Of a DNA stretch of 64,000 bases, positions 48,750 through 57,579 are shown in pieces (position 1 is the first letter of the stretch; each line of letters opens with the position of its first letter). The position numbers and the translations under genes were made by a program. The notes below the pieces were generated by a model. It saw only the letters and a list, made by a program, of their open reading frames with translations. It made no database searches and was not told where the DNA came from. The DNA is from Streptomyces sp. NBC_00358 (GTDB lineage: Bacteria; Actinomycetota; Actinomycetes; Streptomycetales; Streptomycetaceae), in assembly GCF_036099295.1 (NCBI RefSeq), contig NZ_CP107976.1, positions 4,464,001 through 4,528,000 on the forward strand, read 5' to 3'.

Positions 48750-50762
48750 GTGGGGAATCTTCCGTCTCAGAGTGCGTCGAGTGACGCCGCCGCGCACATG
48801 GTGGTGGCCGGGGACGATGCCCTGGCCCATCGGCTGGCCGCCGAGTTGCGGGGGGTGTACGGCGAGCGGGTGACGCTCGTGGTGCCGCCCGCGCAGGGCG
48901 GGGTACGGCCGCCGGTCGTCGGGCGGGCGCGGGCCACGGCCCTGTTCGACCGGGTGTCCGCGGCGGTGAACCGGGCCTCCGGGAACGGCGGCGCCGTCGG
49001 GAGCGGGGGCGGGAACGACGGGACCGCGGGCGGCGGCGGTGGCCGGACCGGTGAGGCCCCCGGGTCCGAGCGGGTGGTGGAGGCCGCCGAGCTCACCGAG
49101 GGCGCTCTGGCCTACGCGGGCGTCGAACAGGCCGCCGCGCTGGCGCTCGTGTACGACGACGACGAGACCAACATCCGTGCCGCCCTCACCGCCCGACGGC
49201 TCAACCCGCGGATCCGGCTGGTTCTGCGGCTCTACAACCGGCGTCTCGGGCAGCACATCGAGGCACTCCTCGACCAGGCCTCGGCACTGGCCGCCGCCAC
49301 CACGGCCGGCGGGTCACCGAACGCCGGGGCCGCCTCGGGCCCGGCCTACGACGCCTCCACCACCGTGCTCTCCGACGCCGACACCGCCGCACCCGCGCTG
49401 GCCGCGACCGCCGTGGCCGGTACGAGCAAGGTCGTCCAGACCGACGGGCTGATGCTGCGTGCGGTGGAACGGCCGCCGCCCGGACCCGGCGAAGTCGCCG
49501 ATCCGGGTCTGTGCACCCTGGCGTTGCTGTCCGCCACGACCAACGACCCGGCGGGCGCCGACGGTTCCGAGAGCAGTGGCGCGCAGGGGCCTCAACTCCT
49601 GCCCGACGAAAGGGCGGTGGCCGCCGCCACCGGACGCGGCATCGTCGTCCTGGAGAACGTGTCGTACTCCGGCCCGGAACTGAACGCCGGGCGGGGGGTC
49701 GTCCCTTGGTTCGGCTCCCTGCTCTCCCGACGGCTGCGCTGGTCGTTCGCGGGACTCGTCGGATGCGTGATCGGGCTCGCCGTGGCATCGGTGCTGGTCA
49801 CCGGGGAGCCCGCACTCCAGGCGACGTATCTGACGCTGCTGGATCTCTTCGCCATCAACAACCCGGCCATCGGCGAGCCGCTCGGACGGCAGATCCTCCA
49901 ACTCTGTTCCGGCATGGTCGGGTTGCTGCTGCTGCCGGTGCTGCTGGCCGCGGTGCTGGAGGCGCTCGGCACCTTCCGCAGCGGGACCGCCCTGCGGAAG
50001 CCGCCGCGCGGGCTGTCCGGGCACGTGGTGCTGCTCGGCGTCGGCAAGATCGGTACGCGGGTGCTCGCCCGGCTGCGGGAGCTGCGCATCCCGGTGGTGT
50101 GCGTCGAGGCCGATCCCGAGGCGCGTGGGCTGGCGCTGGCACGGCGGCTGCGGGTGCCCGTGGTGCTCGGGGACGTCACCCAGGAAGGTGTGCTGGAGGC
50201 CGCCAAGATCCATCGGGCGCACGCGCTGCTGGCGTTGACCAGCGCGGACACGATGAACCTGGAGGCGGTGCTGTCCGCACGGACCCTGCGGCCCGATCTA
50301 CGTGTCGTCCTGCGGCTGTACGACGACGACTTCGCGACGGCCGTGTACCGCACCCTGCGGGCCGCTCACCCCGACGCGCTCACCCGGAGCCGCAGCGTGT
50401 CCCATCTGGCCGCGCCCGCGTTCGCGGGGGCGATGATGGGACGGCAGATCCTCGGGGCGATTCCCGTCGAGCGGCGGGTGCTGCTGTTCGCCGCGGTGGA
50501 CGTGGGCGGGCATCCTCAGCTGGAGGGGCGCACGGTGGGGCAGGCGTTCCGGGCGGGCTCCTGGCGGGTGCTCGCGCTGGACACGGCGACTCCCGGAGAA
50601 CGCCGGGCGGAGCCGGCGTCCGCCCCGCGTGGCCCCCGGCTGGTCTGGGACCTGCCCTCCACCTATGTCCTGCGGCCGGAGGACCGCGTGGTGCTCGCCG
50701 CCACTCGGCGGGGTCTCGCGGAGCTGCTCGGCAGGCGTCCCCGGCAGCGGGCCGGGACATGA
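48750..50762 (+). CDS. TrkA-N/RCK domain membrane protein, putative ion channel or transporter
   Basis: About 670 aa; the start is uncertain (GTG at 48750 or ATG at 48798, neither with a good ribosome site). First Rossmann-like domain HMVVAGDDALAHRLAAELRG (divergent), a Gly-rich loop, two membrane helices (about 330-355 and 395-420), then a second typical TrkA-N domain GHVVLLGVGKIGTRVLARLR with NAD-binding Gly pattern, and C-terminal RCK-like parts. This resembles the CASTOR/POLLUX-type bacterial proteins; the cytosolic domains would gate ion flow by NAD(H) or ligand. Confidence 0.75.
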   Translation: MGNLPSQSASSDAAAHMVVAGDDALAHRLAAELRGVYGERVTLVVPPAQGGVRPPVVGRARATALFDRVSAAVNRASGNGGAVGSGGGNDGTAGGGGGRTGEAPGSERVVEAAELTEGALAYAGVEQAAALALVYDDDETNIRAALTARRLNPRIRLVLRLYNRRLGQHIEALLDQASALAAATTAGGSPNAGAASGPAYDASTTVLSDADTAAPALAATAVAGTSKVVQTDGLMLRAVERPPPGPGEVADPGLCTLALLSATTNDPAGADGSESSGAQGPQLLPDERAVAAATGRGIVVLENVSYSGPELNAGRGVVPWFGSLLSRRLRWSFAGLVGCVIGLAVASVLVTGEPALQATYLTLLDLFAINNPAIGEPLGRQILQLCSGMVGLLLLPVLLAAVLEALGTFRSGTALRKPPRGLSGHVVLLGVGKIGTRVLARLRELRIPVVCVEADPEARGLALARRLRVPVVLGDVTQEGVLEAAKIHRAHALLALTSADTMNLEAVLSARTLRPDLRVVLRLYDDDFATAVYRTLRAAHPDALTRSRSVSHLAAPAFAGAMMGRQILGAIPVERRVLLFAAVDVGGHPQLEGRTVGQAFRAGSWRVLALDTATPGERRAEPASAPRGPRLVWDLPSTYVLRPEDRVVLAATRRGLAELLGRRPRQRAGT

Positions 50763-50893
50763 CCGACCTCTCCGGGGAGTCCTCCGAGGAGCTCCCCTCC
50801 GGGAGGTGTCCCCAGGCGGCCACAGGCGCCGCCGAGGGAACCTCCCGGAAGGGAAGGGGGTAGCGGAAAGGAAGGGACCGGAAGGGCTGCGGG

Positions 50894-52726
50894 CTACTGC
50901 TTCCCCAAGTGCCTTTCCGCGAAGTCCAGTTCCAGGCGGACCTGCTTGATCCGTTCGTCGACGACCAGGGAGCCGTGACCCGCGTCGTAGCGGTAGACCT
51001 CGTGGACGGCTTCGCGGGCGGCGAGACGGGTGACGTAGTTGTCGATCTGGCGGATGGGGCACCGGGGGTCGTTGACACCGGCCGAGATGTAGACGGGGAC
51101 CTTGACCGCGTCGACGTAGGTCAGCGGGGAGGACGCCTCGAAACGCTCGGGGACCTCTTCCGGCGTGCCGCCGAGGAGTGTGCGGTCCATGGCCTTCAGC
51201 GCTTCCATCTCGTCGTGGTACGCCGTGACGTAGTCGGCGACCGGGACGGCGGCGATGCCGAGGGCCCACGCGTCGGGCTGGGTGCCGATGCCGAGGAGGG
51301 TGAGATAGCCGCCCCAGGAGCCGCCGGTGAGGATCAGACGGTCGGGGTCGGCCAGGCCGGAGACCACCGCCCACTCCCGGACCGCCGCGATGTCCTCCAG
51401 CTCGATGAGGCCGACCCGGTGCTTGAGCGCGTCGGTCCAGGCACGGCCGTAGCCGGTGGAACCGCGGTAGTTGACCCGGACCACCGCGTAGCCGTGGTCG
51501 ACCCAGGCCGCCGGGCCCGCCGCGAACGAGTCGCTGTCGTGCCAGGTCGGGCCACCGTGGATGTCGAAGACGGTGGGCAGCGGGCCGGTGGTGCCCGCCG
51601 GCTTCTGGATCAGGGCGTGGATACGGCCGCCCGGTCCCTCGACCCAGACGTCCTCCACGGGGACCGATCCCGGGGACTTCCGGCCGGGCGGGTCCAGGAC
51701 GATCCCGCCCGTCGTCGAGCGGACGGCCGACGGCTCGGCCGCCGACGACCAGAGGTACTCCACCGTCCCGTCCGGACGTGCCGTCGCCCCGGAGACCGTG
51801 CCGGGCGGGGTCGCGACGGCGGTCAGCCCGTGTGAGGCGAGGTCGTAGCGCCACAGGTCGCTGCGCGCCTCGAAGCTGTGCGCGATGAGGAGGGCCGAAC
51901 CGTCCGGGTACCACTCGGCGGCCACGTCGCCCGGGAGGTCGAGGCCCAGGTCCGTCTGCTCGCCGGTCGTCACCTCCCACACCAGGGGCTCCCAGCGACC
52001 GCGCCGCTGATGCCCGATGAGCAGCCTGCTGTCCCCGTCGACAGGGGCGAAGCCCAGCACCTCCAGGCCCAGCTCGACCGTGCCGCCCTCGGTGTCGTCG
52101 AGCTCGGCGACCGTCGTGCCGTCCGGGCGCAGCACCTTGAGCGCCGAGTGCATCGCGTCACCGTGCTCGGTGTGCTCGATCGCGATCAGGGAACCGTCGT
52201 GCGACAGATCGCCGACCCCGGCCGATTCGCGGTGCCGGTAGATCTCCACCGGGGTCTCGCCGGTCCGGGCCACGTGGATCGTCGAGCCGTCGTCGTCCGT
52301 CGAGCGGCCCACCACGGCCGTACGCCCGTCACGGCCGATGGCCAGGCCCGCCGAGTAGGAGGGTTCGAGACCGGCGACCGCCGGCTCGTCGACGCCTCCC
52401 TCGACGAGGGCGGCGTCGAACGGGCGGCGCCGCCAGATGCCGAACTCGTCGCCGTCCTTGTCGTCGAACCACCAGATCCACTCGCCGTCGGGCGAGAGCA
52501 ACCCGTCCGTCGTGCCGTTCGCCCGGTGGGTGACCTGGCGCTGCTCTCCCGTCGCGCGGTCCCACGCGTACAGCTCGTACGTCCCCGTCGCGTTCGAGAC
52601 GAACAGGGAGCGGTGCGGGGCGTCCTCGGCCCAGTCCGGCAGCGACACCCGCGGTGCCCGGAAGCGCTTCTCCCAGTCGGGCATGTCTGCCTGCTGCTGC
52701 TCGGTGGACCTGATGCTCTCAGTCAT
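50894..52726 (-). CDS. S9 family prolyl oligopeptidase
   Basis: 610 aa from the ATG at 52726 (MTESIRSTEQQQADMPDWEK). An N-terminal beta-propeller (to about 370), then an alpha/beta hydrolase domain: VFDIHGGPTWHDSDSF, nucleophile Ser in LTGGSWGGYLTLLG, Asp in AGVNDPRCPIR, and His in DAGHGSLV. Cytoplasmic, no signal peptide. It cleaves short peptides after Pro or with acyl N-termini; the exact specificity is unknown. Confidence 0.9.
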   Translation of the reverse strand: MTESIRSTEQQQADMPDWEKRFRAPRVSLPDWAEDAPHRSLFVSNATGTYELYAWDRATGEQRQVTHRANGTTDGLLSPDGEWIWWFDDKDGDEFGIWRRRPFDAALVEGGVDEPAVAGLEPSYSAGLAIGRDGRTAVVGRSTDDDGSTIHVARTGETPVEIYRHRESAGVGDLSHDGSLIAIEHTEHGDAMHSALKVLRPDGTTVAELDDTEGGTVELGLEVLGFAPVDGDSRLLIGHQRRGRWEPLVWEVTTGEQTDLGLDLPGDVAAEWYPDGSALLIAHSFEARSDLWRYDLASHGLTAVATPPGTVSGATARPDGTVEYLWSSAAEPSAVRSTTGGIVLDPPGRKSPGSVPVEDVWVEGPGGRIHALIQKPAGTTGPLPTVFDIHGGPTWHDSDSFAAGPAAWVDHGYAVVRVNYRGSTGYGRAWTDALKHRVGLIELEDIAAVREWAVVSGLADPDRLILTGGSWGGYLTLLGIGTQPDAWALGIAAVPVADYVTAYHDEMEALKAMDRTLLGGTPEEVPERFEASSPLTYVDAVKVPVYISAGVNDPRCPIRQIDNYVTRLAAREAVHEVYRYDAGHGSLVVDERIKQVRLELDFAERHLGKQ

Positions 52727-52854
52727 GGCCCCATAGTGCCTGGCCCGGCCGTCCCCGCGCCGACAAGGTCCCCAGCCTGTGGACAACTTCGCGGCCGGTC
52801 GAACATGTGCGCAGGTCAGGGCCGTTGTCAGTGGCGAGGTGCAGACTTTTTCGC

Positions 52855-53229
52855 ATGACCGATCTGCGCAAGACCGTCGAGAGTTACTGGGCCGCCGCGG
52901 ACGCCCGGGAGTGGGGAGCGTTCGCGGACCTGCTCGCCGAAGACGTCGTCTACCTGCTGCCGCAGACGCGGGAGCGCATCAGCGGCAGGCAGCGGTACGT
53001 CGAGTTCAACCGCGAGTATCCGGGCGACTGGCACGCCCGGATCGAGCGCGTCGTGGCCGAGCCCGGTCAGGCCGTCACCTGGACCCATTTCACGGTGGGC
53101 CTGGAGGAGATGCACGCGATCACGTTCTTCACGGCGGACGAGGAGGGCCGAATCGCCACGGTGACCGACTTCTGGCCCGAGCCGTACGAGCCTCCGGCGG
53201 GCCGGGAGCATCTGGCCGAGCGCTACTGA
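52855..53229 (+). CDS. NTF2-like/SnoaL-fold protein
   Basis: 124 aa from the ATG at 52855. A typical SnoaL-like start (VESYWAAADAREWGAFADLLAEDVVYLLP) with a cone-shaped alpha+beta pattern and TDFWPEPYEPPA at the end. Family members are small ligand-binding or isomerase-type enzymes; the function here is not known. Confidence 0.82.
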   Translation: MTDLRKTVESYWAAADAREWGAFADLLAEDVVYLLPQTRERISGRQRYVEFNREYPGDWHARIERVVAEPGQAVTWTHFTVGLEEMHAITFFTADEEGRIATVTDFWPEPYEPPAGREHLAERY

Positions 53230-53278
53230 GCGGGCCCCACGGCCGAGCCCGGCCGGGCGGCCCCGTACCGTGGAAGGC

Positions 53279-54118
53279 GTGTACCGGTTCCTGCTGACGC
53301 CCCGCTGGTGGGGGATCAACGTCTTCGTGCTGTTGGCCATCCCCTTCTGCGTGTTCATGGGGTCGTGGCAATTGGGGCGGTTCGAGGACCGGGTGCGGGA
53401 CCACCGCACGGCGGACGAGGCCGCCTCGACGGCCACGACGGACCCGGCCCGGCCACTGGCCGAGATGCTGCCCGTGACCACGCGGACGTCCGGCGGACAG
53501 ACCACCGCGACGGGCCGCTACGGCAAGCAGCTCCTCGTACCCGGCCGGGAACTGGACGGCCGGAGCGGGTACTACGTGCTGACGCTCCTCCGGGTCGACG
53601 GCGGCAAGGCGCTGCCCGTCGTCCGGGGCTGGCTGCCCGGTGCCGCCGACCCGGCGAAGGCTCCGGCCGCACCCGTCGGCGACGTCACCGTCACGGGTGC
53701 TCTGCAGGCGTCCGAGAGCCCCGGCTCGAACGGGGTCAGCGCGGTCGGCGGGCTTCCCCCGGGACAGACGGCGGCGATCAGTTCGGCGTCGCTGGTGAAC
53801 CTCGTTCCGTACACCCCGTACGACGCGTGGATCACCCTCGACAAGGCCGACTCCGGAATGAAGGCGGTGCCGCCGACCGCCCCGGACAACACGGGCCTGG
53901 ACCTCAAGGCGTTCCAGAACCTCGGCTACACCGGCGAGTGGTTCGTCTTCGCCGGCTTCGTCGTCTTCATGTGGTTCCGGCTGCTGCGCCGCGAGGTGGA
54001 GTTCGCCCGCGATGCCGAACTGGGGCTGCTCCCTGACGACACGGACACTCCGGCCGCCCCGGAGAAGCGGTCCGAGGGCACCGACACCACCTCGGTGTCA
54101 CCGTCCGCCACCGCCTGA
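53279..54118 (+). CDS. SURF1 family cytochrome c oxidase assembly protein
   Basis: 279 aa from the GTG at 53279 (VYRFLLTPRWWGINVFVLLA); a GTG three codons earlier is an alternative. Two membrane helices flank the domain (LLAIPFCVFMGSWQLGRFE at the start with the conserved WQLGR, and FVFAGFVVFMWFRLL near 230-245). The middle holds VRGWLPG and the P-Y-D-AW region. It helps insert haem a into cytochrome c oxidase. Convergent with the next gene. Confidence 0.88.
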   Translation: MYRFLLTPRWWGINVFVLLAIPFCVFMGSWQLGRFEDRVRDHRTADEAASTATTDPARPLAEMLPVTTRTSGGQTTATGRYGKQLLVPGRELDGRSGYYVLTLLRVDGGKALPVVRGWLPGAADPAKAPAAPVGDVTVTGALQASESPGSNGVSAVGGLPPGQTAAISSASLVNLVPYTPYDAWITLDKADSGMKAVPPTAPDNTGLDLKAFQNLGYTGEWFVFAGFVVFMWFRLLRREVEFARDAELGLLPDDTDTPAAPEKRSEGTDTTSVSPSATA

Positions 54119-54249
54119 GCGGGCGTGCCGGGCCACGGCCTGAACAGACCGGACGACCCGCGGCCACGGCAGCGGGCGTGCCAGGGCTTCCGGGGCTTCC
54201 GGGGCGAACCCGAGTACGGCTCCGCCCCGCGTCCCACCCTCGTCAGGAC

Positions 54250-55374
54250 TCAGGACGAGGCCAGGATCCCCGTGTGGTAGACGGTGCCCGCGCAGGCGTT
54301 GGGCACGGTGACCGATGCCGTCGCGCCGCCCGTCGCCGCCGTGCTGGAGACGATGACGCTGCCGTCCTGCACACCGTCCTCGAACAGGAGCTGCGGCGAG
54401 ACGCCGACGGCCGCGTCGGAGGTGGTGCCGCCGTCGGTCGCGCCCTGCGACGAAGTCGGGTCCGGTGAGGGCTCCGCCGTGGCAGGACAGGTCGCCGCGG
54501 GAACCCAGGCGAACTTCACCACGTACGACCCGCCCGGCTGGAGCACCACGGAGGTGACCTCCGTGGAGGGATCGGGCAGCCCGGCCGCCGCGTCGCCCGC
54601 CACATGCGTCGCCACGCCGACCTTGGAGGCGTCCGCCGCACCCTGGGCCAGCGTGTTGACCGTGCCGGCGCCGGTGACCGTACAGGCGGTGGCCGAGACG
54701 TTCGAGACGGTGAAGGAGCCGTAGACCGCGCCGGTGGAGTCCGGACCGGCGGAGGTACCGGAGGCGCCGCCGAGCTGGTCCGCCGTGCACGCGGTGTCGG
54801 TCGAGGCGGAGGCCGAGGGACCGGCACCGCCCGTCGCGGCACCGTTGACGCCCTTGTCCTTGTCGCCCGGTTTCTGCGTCTGGCCGTTTGCGCTGTTGTC
54901 CTTGGACGTGCCGGCGGAGCCGCCCCCGTCCTTGCCGTAGCCGTCCGAGCTCTTGCCCTGGCTCACGCCGCCCTGGGCCTGCGAGCTGTTGGCCGCGATG
55001 GACGGGTCGGCGTTCGACCCGGAGGAGTTGGAGACGTGGACGAACGCCGGGATCGCCGTGCCGATGAGGAGCGCCGCCGCGGCCATGCCGACGACGGCCT
55101 GGCGCTTGCGGGCCCGTCGGGCCGGGACCGCCCGGCGCAGACGGTCCAGGGTGCCGTCGGTGGGTTCGATCTCCTGGACGGCCTGGTGCAGCAGCCGGCG
55201 CAGTGCCAGCTCGTCGCCGGCGAGCCCGTCGGTTCCCAGTCCGACCGTGTCCAGGATGTCGGGCTGTTCGTCGGGGCCGTGTTTCACAATTCCGTTCCCA
55301 GCGTGCGATTGCTTGTGCTCGTGTTCCGGGCGCCCCTCGTCCTCGGGGCGCCTCCGGTCGTCGTACCCGCTCAT
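54250..55374 (-). CDS. membrane protein partner of sigma factor (anti-sigma-like), 374 aa
   Basis: Cytoplasmic first 90 residues include a helical LALRRLLHQAVQEIEPTDGT region suitable for binding sigma, then one membrane helix (VVGMAAAALLIGTAIPAFV, near 93-112), then a long Ser/Gly/Asn-rich outside linker and an Ig-like domain with paired Cys. Coupled to the sigma gene by a 4-base overlap. There is no zinc-binding HxxxCxxC, so it is not a ZAS-type anti-sigma; the regulatory role is inferred from the pairing. Confidence 0.68.
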   Translation of the reverse strand: MSGYDDRRRPEDEGRPEHEHKQSHAGNGIVKHGPDEQPDILDTVGLGTDGLAGDELALRRLLHQAVQEIEPTDGTLDRLRRAVPARRARKRQAVVGMAAAALLIGTAIPAFVHVSNSSGSNADPSIAANSSQAQGGVSQGKSSDGYGKDGGGSAGTSKDNSANGQTQKPGDKDKGVNGAATGGAGPSASASTDTACTADQLGGASGTSAGPDSTGAVYGSFTVSNVSATACTVTGAGTVNTLAQGAADASKVGVATHVAGDAAAGLPDPSTEVTSVVLQPGGSYVVKFAWVPAATCPATAEPSPDPTSSQGATDGGTTSDAAVGVSPQLLFEDGVQDGSVIVSSTAATGGATASVTVPNACAGTVYHTGILASS

Positions 55375-55946
55375 GCCGAGGCCCCCATGGCGACGCGGAG
55401 CGCGGCGATGCCCCGCGAGCCGTACGCCTTCACCGACCCCAGGGAGACGCCGAGCGTCTCCGCGACCTGAGCCTCCGTCATGTCCGCGAAGTAGCGCAGG
55501 ACCAGGACCTCGCGCTGGCGGCGCTGGAGTCCCTTCATCGCCTTGATCAGCGCGTCGCGCTCCAACTGGTCGTACGCGCCTTCCTCGGCGCTCGCCATGT
55601 CGGGCATCGGCTTCGAGAGGAGCTTGAGGCCGAGGATGCGCCGACGCAGGGCCGAGCGCGACAGGTTGACGACGGTCTGGCGCAGATAGGCGAGCGTCTT
55701 CTCCGGGTCCCGGACGCGTTTGCGCGCCGAGTGCACCCGGATGAAGGCCTCCTGGACGACGTCCTCGCAGGAGGCCGTGTCGTCGAGCAGCAGCGCCGCG
55801 AGACCGAGGAGCGACCGGTAGTGCGCCCGGTAGGTCTCGGTGAGATGGTCGACGGTGGTACCCGCCGCCAGACCGTCCTCGGCACCGTCACGCTGATTCG
55901 GGATGCGGGCGGGCCGCGTAGAGGGCATGGGCGCGATCACCGGCAT
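55371..55946 (-). CDS. ECF-type RNA polymerase sigma factor (SigE family)
   Basis: 191 aa from the ATG at 55946; the ATG at 55928 is an alternative. Region 2: YRSLLGLAALLLDDTASCED, VVQEAFIRVH and LAYLRQTVVNLSRS; region 4: RQREVLVLRYFADMTEAQVAETLGVSLGSVKAYGSRGIAALR. It lacks region 1 and most of 3. It is overlapped by its membrane partner downstream. The frame reads on upstream to 56339 but that part is not protein-like. Confidence 0.9.
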   Translation of the reverse strand: MPVIAPMPSTRPARIPNQRDGAEDGLAAGTTVDHLTETYRAHYRSLLGLAALLLDDTASCEDVVQEAFIRVHSARKRVRDPEKTLAYLRQTVVNLSRSALRRRILGLKLLSKPMPDMASAEEGAYDQLERDALIKAMKGLQRRQREVLVLRYFADMTEAQVAETLGVSLGSVKAYGSRGIAALRVAMGASA

Positions 55947-56517
55947 GCCGCCGGGCGCGCCGGGGCTGCGGAGTCGGCGGGGTGGACGCAGGGCCGTGCC
56001 CCTTGTCTGTACCGCAGTGAATTCGAGTACCTCTGCCACGCCAGTTGGACACACGTCCCCCCGGCAGGGTTGTACGCGACGGGCAACACATTCGCACCGG
56101 ATGTTCGGGAGGCCGGGATCCCGTCCCCCGCAACACCCCCCGGAGCGTCCGCCGTCACACCGTTCAGCGCCCGCGACCGTGCACCAGATGCCCTCATGCG
56201 TAACAGCTCTTCTCCCGTGCCCAATGTTCTGCCGCCCCCCGGACGCCTCAAATGGCGAGCGCAAAGACGCTCCCCGCACTCCGCGCGGTTGCGCGGGACA
56301 GGGAGCAAAATCTTCGAACGCCGACACCGGTCCGTTCAAGTGGTCCGGACCATTAAGTTGATCACTGGACCGACATAGATCCTACAAACCCACCGCCCGC
56401 AGAGCATCGGGATTACGGCCCGGACCCGCCAGGAGCGCAGAACGTGCGGAGCGCACGCCCCGCGGCCCCACCGCCGCGCGGAGCCCGGGGAGCCGATTCC
56501 CGGACGTGGAAACGGGC
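55947..56517. promoter_or_regulatory. sigma-factor upstream region with dre-like palindrome
   Basis: 571 bases without a supported gene. TGGTCCGGACCA (56341-56352) is a perfect palindrome; the 16-base stretch 56339-56354 matches 12 of 16 positions of the DasR consensus ACTGGTCTAGACCACT. It lies 393 bases upstream of the sigma start. The stretch 56330-56400 is A/T-richer. Confidence 0.45.
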
Positions 56518-57579
56518 CTAGGAGGTCCTGATGATCTCCGCGGCCACCAGTTCCGCGATCTGGGCGGTGTTCAGGGCCGCGCCCTTGCGCAGGTTGTCCC
56601 CGCACACGAACAGTTCGAGGGCCGTCGCGTCGTCCAGTGCCCGGCGGACCCGGCCCACCCAGGTCGGGTCGGTTCCGACCACGTCCGCGGGGGTGGGGAA
56701 CTCCCCGGCGGCCGGATTGTCGAACAGCACGACTCCGGGTGCGGTGGCCAGGATCTCCCGCGCCTTGTCGACGGTCACCTCGTCCTGGAAGCGGGCGTGC
56801 ACGGTCAGCGAGTGCGTGGTGACGACGGGGACGCGGACACAGGTCACCGCGACCTTCAGACCGGGCAGCCCGAGGATCTTGCGGGTCTCGTCACGTACCT
56901 TCATCTCCTCCGAGGACCAGCCGTCCTCGGCGAGCGACCCGGCCCACGGCACCACGTTCAGGGCGACCGGCTCCGGGAACGGGCCCGTGTCGTCGCCCAC
57001 CGCGCGGCGTACGTCACCGGGGCTGTTCCCCAGTTCCGTGCCCGCGACCAGGGACATCTGCCGGCGCAGGGTGTCGACGCCCGCGCGGCCGGCACCGCTG
57101 ACCGCCTGGTACGAGGAGACGACGAGCTCACGCAGTCCGAACTCGGCGTGCAGGGCGCCGAGCGCCACGATCATGGAAAGCGTCGTGCAGTTCGGGTTGG
57201 CGACGATCCCGCGCGGGCGCACCCGGGCGGCGTGCGGATTGACCTCGGGGACGACGAGGGGGACTTCCGGGTCCATCCGGAAGGCGCCGGAGTTGTCGAC
57301 GACGACCGCGCCCTTGGCGGCGGCGATCGGCGCCCACTGGGCGGCCACCTCGTCCGGTACGTCGAACATGGCGACTTCGACCCCGTCGAAGGCCTCCTCC
57401 GACAGGGCCACCACTTCCACCTCGACGCCGCGCACGGCCAGCTTGCGGCCGGCCGAGCGCGGCGAGGCGATCAGACGGATCTCGCCCCAGATGTCCGCGT
57501 GCTGGGACAGGATCTGGAGCATGACCGTGCCGACGGCCCCGGTCGCACCCACGACCGCGAGCGTCGGTCGTCCGGTCAT
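56518..57579 (-). CDS. asd: aspartate-semialdehyde dehydrogenase
   Basis: 353 aa. NADP-binding VVGATGAVGTVMLQIL at the start, catalytic Cys in NPNCTTLSM, substrate-binding SGAGRAGVD and VVTTHSLTVH. It reduces aspartyl phosphate to the semialdehyde for lysine/DAP, threonine and methionine. The start overlaps the lysC stop by 4 bases (ATGA), so the two enzymes of the pathway's first steps are translationally coupled. Confidence 0.95.
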   Translation of the reverse strand: MTGRPTLAVVGATGAVGTVMLQILSQHADIWGEIRLIASPRSAGRKLAVRGVEVEVVALSEEAFDGVEVAMFDVPDEVAAQWAPIAAAKGAVVVDNSGAFRMDPEVPLVVPEVNPHAARVRPRGIVANPNCTTLSMIVALGALHAEFGLRELVVSSYQAVSGAGRAGVDTLRRQMSLVAGTELGNSPGDVRRAVGDDTGPFPEPVALNVVPWAGSLAEDGWSSEEMKVRDETRKILGLPGLKVAVTCVRVPVVTTHSLTVHARFQDEVTVDKAREILATAPGVVLFDNPAAGEFPTPADVVGTDPTWVGRVRRALDDATALELFVCGDNLRKGAALNTAQIAELVAAEIIRTS

